A stretch of DNA of 11,189 nucleotides from Prolixibacteraceae bacterium (GCA_016930735.1 JAFGGF010000391.1:1-11189); one strand, 5' to 3'. Positions 1-5,742 are shown, counted from the stretch's first letter. A program made the numbers and translations. The notes: generated by a model from the letters alone, not told the origin.

Positions 1-28
1 AGATTATTAATTAAAATTCAAATCAATT

Positions 29-832
29 ATGAAAAGACTATTCGCGTTAATAGCTGTTATCGGATTGTTACTTTTTGTAGCGCCAAACAATGTAGTTGCT
101 CAGGATGAAGCGGCTGCACAGGATTCTACTGCAACGGAAGTTGTAGATATTACAGCCGATCCTGAAGAGGAAGCTGCTGCTACAGCAGAAGAAGGCAGGT
201 CACTTCACAATGAATTAAAGAAACAATTCATTGATGGTAACCCGGCTTTCATGTCATTTGTGTTGATATCCCTTATTTTAGGTCTTGCCTTTGCAATTGA
301 AAGGGTCCTTTACCTGAATATGGCTACTTCAAATACAAAAAAACTGTTGGCAAAAGTTGAAGACGCTCTTGATAATGGTGGTGTTGAAGCCGCAAAAGAG
401 GTTTGCCGCAATACCCGCGGGCCTGTTGCCAGTATCTTCTACCAGGGCTTAGACAGGGCAGACCAGGGATTGGATGTTGTTGAAAAATCAATTATTTCGT
501 ATGGCGGTGTTCAGGCCGGATTGCTCGAAAGAAACTTAAGCTGGCTGGCATTATTTATTGCTTTGGCACCTATGCTTGGGTTTATGGGTACTGTAATCGG
601 TATGATCGATGCTTTTAACTCAATTGAAGTTGCAGGGGATATTTCTCCCTCATTGGTTGCAGCAGGTATCAAAGTAGCGTTGATTACAACTGTATCTGGT
701 CTTGTTGTTGCTATCATTCTTCAAATCTTCTATAACTATTGCGTATCAAAAATCGATTCAATAGTTAATAATATGGAAGATTCATCTATCACATTATTAG
801 ACTTGCTGGTAAAACACAATCTTAAAAAATAA
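29..832 (+). CDS. exbB: MotA/TolQ/ExbB-family proton channel protein
   Basis: This 267-residue protein is the channel subunit of a TonB/Tol-type energy-transducing motor in the inner membrane. Residues 1-24 look like a cleavable signal peptide (KR, hydrophobic core, VVA before Q25). An acidic, alanine-rich linker follows (about 25-57). Three membrane helices lie at about 73-96, 169-195 and 209-233. The family signature LGFMGTVIGM is at 183-192, and ITTVSGLVVAI at 219-229. Thr188 and Thr221 match the two conserved pore threonines of ExbB (T148 and T181 in E. coli). By hand alignment the conserved Glu176 of E. coli ExbB is Val216 here, next to Lys215. It is the first gene of a four-gene operon, and the next gene starts 8 bases after its stop. 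Only 28 bases lie upstream, so its promoter cannot be judged. The family is certain; the partner (TonB-like or other) is not visible. Confidence 0.94.
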   Translation: MKRLFALIAVIGLLLFVAPNNVVAQDEAAAQDSTATEVVDITADPEEEAAATAEEGRSLHNELKKQFIDGNPAFMSFVLISLILGLAFAIERVLYLNMATSNTKKLLAKVEDALDNGGVEAAKEVCRNTRGPVASIFYQGLDRADQGLDVVEKSIISYGGVQAGLLERNLSWLALFIALAPMLGFMGTVIGMIDAFNSIEVAGDISPSLVAAGIKVALITTVSGLVVAIILQIFYNYCVSKIDSIVNNMEDSSITLLDLLVKHNLKK

Positions 833-840
833 TCACCATT

Positions 841-1293
841 ATGAATAAAACTGGAAGAATTTTAAACATATTTCAATGGGTCCTTCTGGCAATTTCTGCT
901 ATTCTGGTTATATCGCTAATGGTGAATGTCAGCGATGTTGATTCAGACCCGACAATGGGGAGGTGGATCAATACAAACCTGATTTGGGCCTATATATTAT
1001 TTATACTCGCTGCGGGGTCAGCAATTATTGCTGCTATCCTGCATACAGTTACCGATACATCAGCGCTTAAACGAAGTCTGATTTCACTTGGATTTCTTGT
1101 TGTTGTTGCAGTTATCGCATATTTACTGGCTTCAGGTGAATATCCTTCGGGAGTTCAAAAATATGTTGATAATGGAACATTAACACATAAAATTTCGAAA
1201 TTAATTGGTACTGGTTTATATGCAACCTACATTTTGCTATTTATTGCAATAATTGGTATGGCTGTATCCTCTGTATCAAAATTATTCAAATAA
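841..1293 (+). CDS. Four-helix membrane protein of unknown function in the ExbB-ExbD operon
   Basis: I do not recognise a named family for this 150-residue protein. It is strongly hydrophobic, with four likely membrane helices at about 8-30, 47-69, 78-98 and 122-146. The stretch 31-46 is polar (it includes DVDSDPTMGRW), and the loop at about 99-120 contains GEYPSG and a basic end. There is no signal peptide or obvious catalytic motif. It starts 8 bases after the exbB stop and is followed after 35 bases by the first exbD, so it is almost certainly co-transcribed with them. Its place between channel and stator genes suggests an accessory subunit or assembly factor of the motor, but that is inference from context. 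The first ATG is used; there is no clear Shine-Dalgarno site before it. Confidence 0.85.
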   Translation: MNKTGRILNIFQWVLLAISAILVISLMVNVSDVDSDPTMGRWINTNLIWAYILFILAAGSAIIAAILHTVTDTSALKRSLISLGFLVVVAVIAYLLASGEYPSGVQKYVDNGTLTHKISKLIGTGLYATYILLFIAIIGMAVSSVSKLFK

Positions 1294-1328
1294 TACCAGT
1301 TGTGGTTATAAAAACAGGAGAATAAATT

Positions 1329-1907
1329 ATGGCAAAAAAGATACCTGAAATACCTTCAGCATCATTAGCGGATATCGCATTTATGTTGCTGATTTTTTTC
1401 CTGGTTACAACCACAATGGACGTTGACAGCGGTTTGGAAAGAAGGTTACCTCAATGGCAGGATCCTGATGAACAAAATGATGACACTCCTCCTATCAGGG
1501 AAAGAAATATTTTCATTGTACTGGTCGATAAATTCGACAGGCTGATGGTTGAGGGTAAAATTATGGATGTTGAGGATCTTCGTGAGGCAGCCAAAGAATT
1601 TATGGCGAATCCTTATGACGACGAAAACCTTCCGGAAAAGGAAATACAGGATGTTCCTTATTTCGGTCCGGTTGGAGTTACAAAAGGAGTCATTTCACTT
1701 CGAAACGACGTAGGTACATCCTACGGTAAATATATCGCTGTTCAAAACGAACTGGTTGGAGCCATTAACGATTTAAGGGAAGAATTGTCTAAAAGCAAAT
1801 TTGGGAAACCTTTTAATGATTTAAACAAAGAACAACAAGATGCTATAAAAACGATTGTTCCATCAAAAATCTCAGAAGCTGAACCTAAAAGAGTGGGAGG
1901 AAATTAA
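1329..1907 (+). CDS. exbD: ExbD/TolR-family biopolymer transport protein, first copy (long form)
   Basis: This 192-residue protein is a stator or peptidoglycan-facing subunit that works with ExbB. It has a short cytoplasmic N-terminus, one membrane helix (about 15-31) and a periplasmic domain. The segment SLADIAFMLLIFFLVTTTM (12-30) is the family signature, with Asp15 matching the membrane-embedded proton-carrying aspartate of ExbD (D25 in E. coli). It is longer than proteobacterial ExbD (about 140 residues): the periplasmic part carries extra acidic sequence at about 45-58 and 97-130. Such long ExbDs are, to my knowledge, common in Bacteroidota. An AGGAG site (1316-1320) lies 8 bases before the ATG, which supports this start. 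The second exbD begins 1 base after its stop, suggesting coupled translation. Confidence 0.94.
   Translation: MAKKIPEIPSASLADIAFMLLIFFLVTTTMDVDSGLERRLPQWQDPDEQNDDTPPIRERNIFIVLVDKFDRLMVEGKIMDVEDLREAAKEFMANPYDDENLPEKEIQDVPYFGPVGVTKGVISLRNDVGTSYGKYIAVQNELVGAINDLREELSKSKFGKPFNDLNKEQQDAIKTIVPSKISEAEPKRVGGN
1895..1900 (+). promoter_or_regulatory. Shine-Dalgarno site GGGAGG that sets the start of the second exbD
   Basis: A purine-rich GGGAGG lies 8 bases before the ATG at 1909, the same spacing as AGGAG before the first exbD. It supports the ATG at 1909 over a TTG at 1855 that would add 18 residues inside the upstream gene. It is notable because strong Shine-Dalgarno sites are rare elsewhere in this window. 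Confidence 0.7.
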
Positions 1908-1908
1908 A

Positions 1909-2379
1909 ATGAGTAAGTTTAAAAAAAGCAGTAGTAAAGAATTGCCTCCGATTTCAACAGCATCGCTACCTGACATTGTATTTATGCTGTTGTTCTTTTT
2001 TATGGTAAGTACAACTATGAGGGAGGTTACACTTAAAGTTCAGATGACCTTGCCACAGGCAACCGAATTAAGTAAACTTGAAAAAAAATCGCTGGTTAGT
2101 TACATATATGTGGGAACACCGCACAAGCAATTCCAAAAAGCATATGGAACTGAACCACAAATTCAGTTAAACGATGAATTTGCCACTCTGCGTGATATAC
2201 CTGATTATATTACTGCAGAACGTGAAGCAAGGGCAGAAGAAGAAAGACCTTTAATGATCACTTCATTAAAAGTTGATGAATTTACAAAAATGAAGATAGT
2301 TTCTGACCTGAAACAGGAACTGCGAAAAATGGCAGCCCTGCACATTAACTATTCTTCAAGGAAAAAAACTGATTATTAA
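1909..2379 (+). CDS. exbD: ExbD/TolR-family biopolymer transport protein, second copy (short form)
   Basis: This 156-residue protein is the second ExbD-type stator of the operon. After a basic N-terminus (KFKKSSSK, 3-10) comes the signature STASLPDIVFMLLFFFMVST (16-35), with Asp22 as the conserved membrane aspartate. The periplasmic domain runs from about 38 to 156. Its C-terminal half (about 115-149, TSLKVDEFTKMKIVSDLKQEL and on) has the usual ExbD strand-helix arrangement and ends in a basic tail. It differs clearly from the first ExbD in length and in its periplasmic sequence, so this is an old divergence, not a recent copy. I chose the ATG at 1909 because of the Shine-Dalgarno site at 1895-1900 and because the upstream TTG reading runs within the previous gene. 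It is the last gene of the operon, with a terminator 16 bases after the stop. Confidence 0.93.
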   Translation: MSKFKKSSSKELPPISTASLPDIVFMLLFFFMVSTTMREVTLKVQMTLPQATELSKLEKKSLVSYIYVGTPHKQFQKAYGTEPQIQLNDEFATLRDIPDYITAEREARAEEERPLMITSLKVDEFTKMKIVSDLKQELRKMAALHINYSSRKKTDY

Positions 2380-2394
2380 TAATAATATTCAGAT

Positions 2395-2424
2395 AAAAAA
2401 AGGGAAGCGATTGCTTCCCTTTTT
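2395..2424. terminator. Bidirectional intrinsic terminator between exbD and aspS
   Basis: A perfect 8-bp stem, AGGGAAGC (2401-2408) with GCTTCCCT (2413-2420), closes a GATT loop. An A-run on the left (2395-2400) and a T-run on the right (2421-2424) flank it, so it works as a terminator in either direction. It lies between the convergent ends of the exb operon and aspS and can serve both. Confidence 0.85.
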
Positions 2425-2441
2425 ATGCCTGTTATTTAAAA

Positions 2442-4199
2442 TTATTTTTTTCCCTTTATAACAACCTTCAAATTTAACTCATCCAGCTGTTCGTTTGAAA
2501 TAGTTGATGGTGAGTCAATCATAACATCACGACCTGCATTGTTTTTAGGAAAAGCAATTACATCGCGGATGCTGTTTAATCCGGCAAACATCGAAACCAG
2601 CCTGTCAAAACCAAAGGCAATTCCGGCATGTGGTGGTGCCCCAAACTCAAATGCACTCATCAGGAATCCAAACTGATTTTCGGCTTCTTCCTTTGTAAAT
2701 CCAAGCAGGTCAAACATTTTTGACTGAAGTTCTTTATTAAAAATCCGAACTGAACCACCTCCTATTTCTACACCATTTATTACAAGGTCGTAAGCATTAG
2801 CCCTGACTTTCCCTGGATCAGAATCCAACAAAAGTATATCCTCCTTTTTTGGCGAAGTAAACGGATGGTGCATTGCATAAAACCGTTTTGTTTCGTCATC
2901 CCATTCAAGCAAAGGAAAATCTACTACCCACAAGGGTTTAAAAATATTTTTATCTCTTAACCCCAGTCGGTTCCCCATTTCAAGCCTGAGTTCACCAAGA
3001 GCAGTTAGTATATGATTCTTATCACCTGATAACAGCAGAATCAGGTCGCCGGGTTTTGCCCCAACAATTTCTGCCCATACTTTAAGATCATCCTGACTGT
3101 AAAATTTGTCAACCGATGATTTAAAAGAACCATCATCATTGTATTTCACATAAACCAGCCCCTTTGCACCAATCTGTGGGCGTTTAACCCAATCTGTCAA
3201 TTCATCGAGTTGTTTTCTTGAATATTCTGCACAACCTGTTGTATTAATCGCACCGATAAATTCTGAAGAATCAAATACCGCAAAATTATTTCCTTTTACT
3301 TTTTCTGTCAGGTTATGAATTAACATTTCAAAACGTGTATCAGGCTTGTCGGAGCCATATTTCTCCATAGCCTCCGAATAAGGCATCCACGGAAATTCCT
3401 CAATTTCAATATTTTTTACTTCCTTAAACAAATACCGCGTCAATCCTTCAAAAGTTTTAAGTACATCTTCCTGGTCGACAAAGGACATTTCGCAATCAAT
3501 CTGGGTAAATTCAGGCTGGCGGTCTGCACGAAGGTCCTCATCCCTGAAACATTTTACTATCTGGTAATACCTGTCAAAACCTGCAACCATAAGTAATTGT
3601 TTAAAAGTCTGAGGAGATTGTGGCAAAGCATAAAATTCACCTTCATTCATCCTTGATGGCACAACAAAATCACGGGCTCCTTCAGGAGTTGATTTAATAA
3701 GTACCGGAGTTTCAGTTTCAATAAAATTCTGCTGATTCAGATAAACTCTTGTCGCATGAGCCATTTCGGCCCTTAATTCAAGATTCTTCCTGACTGTTTC
3801 CCTTCGAAGGTCAAGATAACGGTATTTCATCCTTAATTCATCTCCTCCGTCTGTATCATCCTGAATGGTAAAAGGAGGTACTTTTGATACACTTAATACC
3901 ACTATTTCATTCAAAAAAACTTCCACATCGCCAGTTGGCAGATTTTTATTTTTGCTTGAACGTTCCCTGACATTACCGATAGCCTGAATTACAAATTCAC
4001 GCCCCAGTTTTGCCGTTTTTTCCCTGATACTTTCTGCTGATTTTTCATCAACAACAAGCTGGGTAATCCCATACCTGTCGCGCAAATCAACAAATGTCAT
4101 TGCTCCAAGGTCTCTGACCCGTTGAATCCAGCCTGCCAGCTTTACATTTTTCCCAACATCATTTATCCGAAGTTCACCACAAGTATGTGTCCTGTACAT
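2442..4199 (-). CDS. aspS: Aspartyl-tRNA synthetase (class II)
   Basis: This 585-residue cytoplasmic enzyme charges tRNA-Asp with aspartate using ATP. The length is typical of bacterial AspRS. Residues 1 to about 105 form the OB-fold anticodon-binding domain (LAGWIQRVRDLG at 21-32). The class II catalytic core has motif 1 around NFIETETPVL (158-167), the QSPQ amino-acid loop at 194-197, motif 2 FRDEDLRADRQPEFTQID (218-235) and motif 3 AGIAFGFDRL (525-534). The insertion at about 285-425 is the bacterial GAD domain. Leu31, in RDLG, matches the residue found in discriminating AspRS, where non-discriminating enzymes usually have His; this suggests an enzyme specific for tRNA-Asp and not tRNA-Asn. 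It is monocistronic, convergent with the exb operon and divergent from tadA. Confidence 0.98.
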   Translation of the reverse strand: MYRTHTCGELRINDVGKNVKLAGWIQRVRDLGAMTFVDLRDRYGITQLVVDEKSAESIREKTAKLGREFVIQAIGNVRERSSKNKNLPTGDVEVFLNEIVVLSVSKVPPFTIQDDTDGGDELRMKYRYLDLRRETVRKNLELRAEMAHATRVYLNQQNFIETETPVLIKSTPEGARDFVVPSRMNEGEFYALPQSPQTFKQLLMVAGFDRYYQIVKCFRDEDLRADRQPEFTQIDCEMSFVDQEDVLKTFEGLTRYLFKEVKNIEIEEFPWMPYSEAMEKYGSDKPDTRFEMLIHNLTEKVKGNNFAVFDSSEFIGAINTTGCAEYSRKQLDELTDWVKRPQIGAKGLVYVKYNDDGSFKSSVDKFYSQDDLKVWAEIVGAKPGDLILLLSGDKNHILTALGELRLEMGNRLGLRDKNIFKPLWVVDFPLLEWDDETKRFYAMHHPFTSPKKEDILLLDSDPGKVRANAYDLVINGVEIGGGSVRIFNKELQSKMFDLLGFTKEEAENQFGFLMSAFEFGAPPHAGIAFGFDRLVSMFAGLNSIRDVIAFPKNNAGRDVMIDSPSTISNEQLDELNLKVVIKGKK

Positions 4200-4222
4200 A
4201 TAGCTTTGTTTTAATTTGCTTG

Positions 4223-4230
4223 CGAAAATA
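4223..4230 (-). promoter_or_regulatory. Possible -7 box of the aspS promoter
   Basis: Read on the minus strand this is TATTTTCG, one mismatch from the Bacteroidota -7 consensus TAnnTTTG. It lies 23 bases before the aspS start. I see no convincing -33 TTTG at the right distance, so this is only a candidate. Confidence 0.3.
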
Positions 4231-4250
4231 CGAAGTTTTTAGCAATTTCA

Positions 4251-4262
4251 TGTTTTAAAACA
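4251..4262. repeat. Perfect 12-bp palindrome in the aspS-tadA divergent promoter region
   Basis: TGTTTTAAAACA is its own reverse complement. It sits where the -33 element of the tadA promoter would be, 16 bases before the TAAATTTG box, and between the two divergent genes. It could be an operator, or a chance AT-rich palindrome; its sequence has low complexity. Confidence 0.3.
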
Positions 4263-4278
4263 AACTGATTATTAAGTT

Positions 4279-4286
4279 TAAATTTG
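4279..4286 (+). promoter_or_regulatory. tadA promoter -7 box (TAAATTTG), close to the start codon
   Basis: This is an exact match to TAnnTTTG. Only 5 bases separate it from the tadA ATG at 4292. With the usual start point several bases after the box, the transcript would have almost no leader. A clear -33 TTG is missing; TGTTTT at 4251-4256 is the nearest candidate. Confidence 0.55.
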
Positions 4287-4291
4287 CTTTC

Positions 4292-4735
4292 ATGACAGAA
4301 CCGTTTTCCGATGAATATTTTATGAAAAAAGCCCTGGAAGAAGCAAGGACTGCTTTTGAAAAAGGCGAAGTACCGGTTGGTGCAGTAATAGTTGCAGGTG
4401 GCAAAATTATTGCACGTTCGCATAACCTTACTGAAACACTGAATGATGTTACAGCACATGCAGAAATGATAGCAATTACTGCTGCAGCTAACCTTTTAGG
4501 TGGAAAATATCTAGATGAATGTACTTTATATGTTACACTTGAACCTTGTATTATGTGTGCAGGCGGTTTAAACTGGGCTCAACTCAGAAGGCTTGTTTTT
4601 GGCGCTGCTGATATTAAAAGAGGCTATACAAAATTTTCTCAGAATCTATTACATCCTAAAACAAAAGTAATGGGAGGAGTACTGGAAAAAGAATGTTCTG
4701 ATTTGATAACAAATTTTTTTAAATTAAAAAGATAA
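4292..4735 (+). CDS. tadA: tRNA-specific adenosine deaminase (A34 to inosine)
   Basis: This 147-residue zinc enzyme of the cytidine/deoxycytidylate deaminase superfamily most likely converts the wobble adenosine 34 of tRNA-Arg(ACG) to inosine. The zinc and catalytic motifs are HAE at 56-58 (His56 ligand, Glu58 proton shuttle) and PCIMC at 85-89 (Cys86 and Cys89 ligands). EVPVGAVIV (26-34) and the C-terminal pattern ending EKECSDLITNFFKLKR (132-147) are typical of TadA, which sets it apart from guanine or cytosine deaminases. The start at 4292 keeps the SDEYFMKKAL segment common in this family; Met11 is a less likely alternative. It is transcribed alone, with its own -7 box upstream and a hairpin overlapping its stop codon downstream. 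Confidence 0.95.
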   Translation: MTEPFSDEYFMKKALEEARTAFEKGEVPVGAVIVAGGKIIARSHNLTETLNDVTAHAEMIAITAAANLLGGKYLDECTLYVTLEPCIMCAGGLNWAQLRRLVFGAADIKRGYTKFSQNLLHPKTKVMGGVLEKECSDLITNFFKLKR

Positions 4736-4757
4736 AGCCGGATTTTACTCCGGCTTT
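4734..4757. terminator. Hairpin terminator between tadA and the convergent membrane-protein gene
   Basis: AAAGCCGGA (4734-4742) pairs perfectly with TCCGGCTTT (4749-4757) around a 6-base loop. The left arm begins inside the tadA stop codon. The T-tract on the plus side is short, while on the minus strand the stem is followed by a T-rich stretch, so it probably stops transcription from both sides. Confidence 0.7.
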
Positions 4758-4804
4758 AATACTTTGGTAGTGGTTTGTAAATCTACTCAATCAAACTATG
4801 CTGT

Positions 4805-5074
4805 TTATTCCGTATTTTTTGATTCTAGAAGCTTCCATCCTGAAGCAATTAACAAAATTGCCGGTATTCCCAGGGTTAATATTCCGAGTGACGCAGCCAT
4901 CAATTCACCCTTACTTATCGAGATAATTGCCCATACAACGGCAAACAAAAACATAAACACACCTGACAATCCAGTGATAAGAACCAATCTCGGAGCTCCA
5001 AATTTAATCCAGTAATAACTGATTATTAAAGCTATTGCTGAAGTAATCCCTAATAATATCCATAACAACACCAT
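4805..5074 (-). CDS. Small three-helix membrane protein, paralogue A
   Basis: This 89-residue protein has three likely membrane helices at about 3-22, 31-53 and 60-80, with a basic loop (WIKFGAPR, 22-29) after the first, a short KGE turn at 55-57 and a polar tail ending KNTE. By hand count, 61 of 89 residues are identical to the gene at 5379-5648 with no gaps, so both are real and arose by duplication. No known function is clear. The plan (three helices, a short acidic turn before helix 3, a Gly-x-Pro in helix 3, a Trp near the end) recalls small RdhB-like anchor proteins of reductive dehalogenases, but this is a loose likeness from memory. An operator-like element and a -7-like box (TAATTTTA, 5099-5106) lie upstream. 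There is no Shine-Dalgarno site. Confidence 0.82.
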   Translation of the reverse strand: MVLLWILLGITSAIALIISYYWIKFGAPRLVLITGLSGVFMFLFAVVWAIISISKGELMAASLGILTLGIPAILLIASGWKLLESKNTE

Positions 5075-5098
5075 ATCTTTATCTTTTAATATCCGAAA

Positions 5099-5106
5099 TA
5101 AAATTA
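5099..5106 (-). promoter_or_regulatory. Probable -7 box of paralogue A
   Basis: Read on the minus strand this is TAATTTTA, which keeps TAnnTTT and differs from TAnnTTTG only in the last base. It lies 24 bases before the start codon. It is exactly 24 bases downstream of the CCCCG edge of the operator-like element, the same distance as in paralogue B, which is the main reason to accept it. Confidence 0.5.
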
Positions 5107-5126
5107 CCCTATCAGCAGCTTCTTTT

Positions 5127-5163
5127 AAATCGGGGAAAATCTGATTTTAAGAAAGGGAAAACC
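5127..5163 (-). promoter_or_regulatory. Operator-like direct repeat upstream of paralogue A
   Basis: On the minus strand two TTTCCC half-sites lie in the same orientation (5155-5160 and 5133-5138), starts exactly 22 bp apart, about two helical turns. The 20 bases 5127-5146 are identical to 5703-5722 upstream of paralogue B, although the rest of the two upstream regions has diverged. It ends 20 bases before the -7-like box. Likely role: binding site of a dimeric activator covering the -33 region. The regulator is not in the window. Confidence 0.6.
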
Positions 5164-5218
5164 TTAGTAAAGCAACCTGAAAAAGGACTTCTTTTAAAAA
5201 CAAGCATCAAAAAACAGA

Positions 5219-5242
5219 AAAGGCTGGTTAAAACCAGCCTTT
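5219..5242 (-). terminator. Intrinsic terminator downstream of paralogue B
   Basis: AAAGGCTGGTT (5219-5229) and AACCAGCCTTT (5232-5242) form a perfect 11-bp stem with a 2-base minimal loop (4 bases if the inner A-T pairs open). On the minus strand the stem is followed by a T-rich tract (TTTTCTGTTTTTT), as expected for a terminator of minus-strand transcription. It lies 136 bases beyond the paralogue B stop, which leaves a long 3' tail. Confidence 0.7.
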
Positions 5243-5264
5243 CTGCGTCCTCAATCTTCTATCA

Positions 5265-5360
5265 TCAATCATACAATGTATCTGATAATACAATCAATTT
5301 CCATTTTCTTCGCGCATATGCTGCCTGAATCAATTCAAAATCCAATAAAGTGATAACCAT
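5265..5360 (-). CDS. Possible 31-residue small protein
   Basis: An ATG-to-TGA frame of 31 codons lies between the paralogue B stop and its terminator. The predicted peptide starts MVITLLDFELIQAAYARRKW and ends LSDTLYD, with a basic centre and hydrophobic flanks. Its start is 18 bases after the upstream stop codon, so it could be a translated second frame on the same transcript. No family is recognised and there is no Shine-Dalgarno site. It may equally be a remnant of a decayed gene or chance. Confidence 0.25.
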   Translation of the reverse strand: MVITLLDFELIQAAYARRKWKLIVLSDTLYD

Positions 5361-5378
5361 AACTTCAATTTTTACAGT

Positions 5379-5648
5379 TTAATGTGAATTTTTATATTCC
5401 AGTATTTTCCAACCGGCCAGAATCAGTAAAATTCCGGGTGCACCAAATGCCAACATACCCAGAGTAGCAGTAATTGGTTCACCTTTATACATTGAGATCA
5501 GTGCCCAAACCACGGAGAAAAGAAACATTGAAACACCCATCAATCCAGTTAAAAGAACAATTTTCGGAGCTCCGAATTTAATCCAGTAATAACTGATTAT
5601 TAAAGCTATTGCTGCTGACGCACCTAATAAAATCCATAATAAAAACAT
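5379..5648 (-). CDS. Small three-helix membrane protein, paralogue B
   Basis: This 89-residue protein is the duplicate of the gene at 4805-5074: same length, no gaps, same three helices (about 3-22, 31-53, 60-80). Residues 13-28 (AIALIISYYWIKFGAP) are identical and are encoded by a nearly unchanged 50-bp stretch. Differences concentrate in the turn before helix 3 (MYKGEPITAT against ISKGELMAAS) and in the tail (YKNSH against SKNTE). The acidic KGE turn and the Gly-x-Pro in helix 3 are kept. Function is unknown. Its upstream region has a full TAAATTTG -7 box and the same operator-like repeat as paralogue A. It has its own terminator after about 140 bases, so the two genes seem to be separate transcription units under one control. 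Confidence 0.84.
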   Translation of the reverse strand: MFLLWILLGASAAIALIISYYWIKFGAPKIVLLTGLMGVSMFLFSVVWALISMYKGEPITATLGMLAFGAPGILLILAGWKILEYKNSH

Positions 5649-5674
5649 AATTGTAAGTTTTAGATTTCTTAATC

Positions 5675-5682
5675 CAAATTTA
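5675..5682 (-). promoter_or_regulatory. -7 box of paralogue B (TAAATTTG)
   Basis: Read on the minus strand this is an exact TAnnTTTG match, 26 bases before the start codon. No -33 TTTG is present; the operator-like repeat ends 20 bases upstream of the box, where an activator could replace the -33 contact. Confidence 0.65.
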
Positions 5683-5702
5683 GATTTTAAGTGTTTCAGC
5701 TG

Positions 5703-5742
5703 AAATCGGGGAAAATCTGATTATCATAGGGGGAAATTCCTT
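5703..5742 (-). promoter_or_regulatory. Operator-like direct repeat upstream of paralogue B
   Basis: On the minus strand two TTTCCC half-sites (5731-5736 and 5709-5714) lie in the same orientation, starts 22 bp apart, as upstream of paralogue A. Bases 5703-5722 match 5127-5146 exactly. Both copies also have TAAGG just beyond the distal half-site. The CCCCG edge is exactly 24 bp before the -7 box, as in paralogue A. The same-orientation, two-turn spacing resembles sites of regulators that bind as head-to-tail dimers, such as the LytTR type; the actual regulator is unknown. Confidence 0.6.

Larger units (their letters stand above)
5075..5378. other. 304-base gap between the paralogues
   Basis: It holds, from left to right, the leader and promoter of paralogue A (5075-5106), its operator-like element (5127-5163), about 55 bases with nothing recognisable, a strong hairpin (5219-5242) that probably ends transcription from paralogue B, and a possible 31-codon reading frame on the minus strand (5265-5360). 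No RNA gene was recognised. Confidence 0.6.

Noticed and set aside
1855..1908. TTG start that would lengthen the second exbD by 18 residues
   Set aside because: The extension lies inside the first exbD and adds no family sequence; the ATG at 1909 has a good Shine-Dalgarno site.
4211..4459. 82-codon open frame on the minus strand across the aspS-tadA gap and the start of tadA
   Set aside because: It overlaps the well-supported tadA coding sequence in antisense, is rich in Cys and Phe without any motif, and covers the promoter region.
4764..5015. 83-codon open frame on the plus strand
   Set aside because: It is antisense to paralogue A, whose reality is shown by its duplicate; the plus-strand peptide has no family features.
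2367..5603. AACTGATTATTAA occurring four times (2367, 4263, 5017, 5591) as a possible dispersed element
   Set aside because: The contexts are unrelated (a stop codon, a promoter region, and the duplicated coding patch), so an AT-rich coincidence plus duplication explains it.
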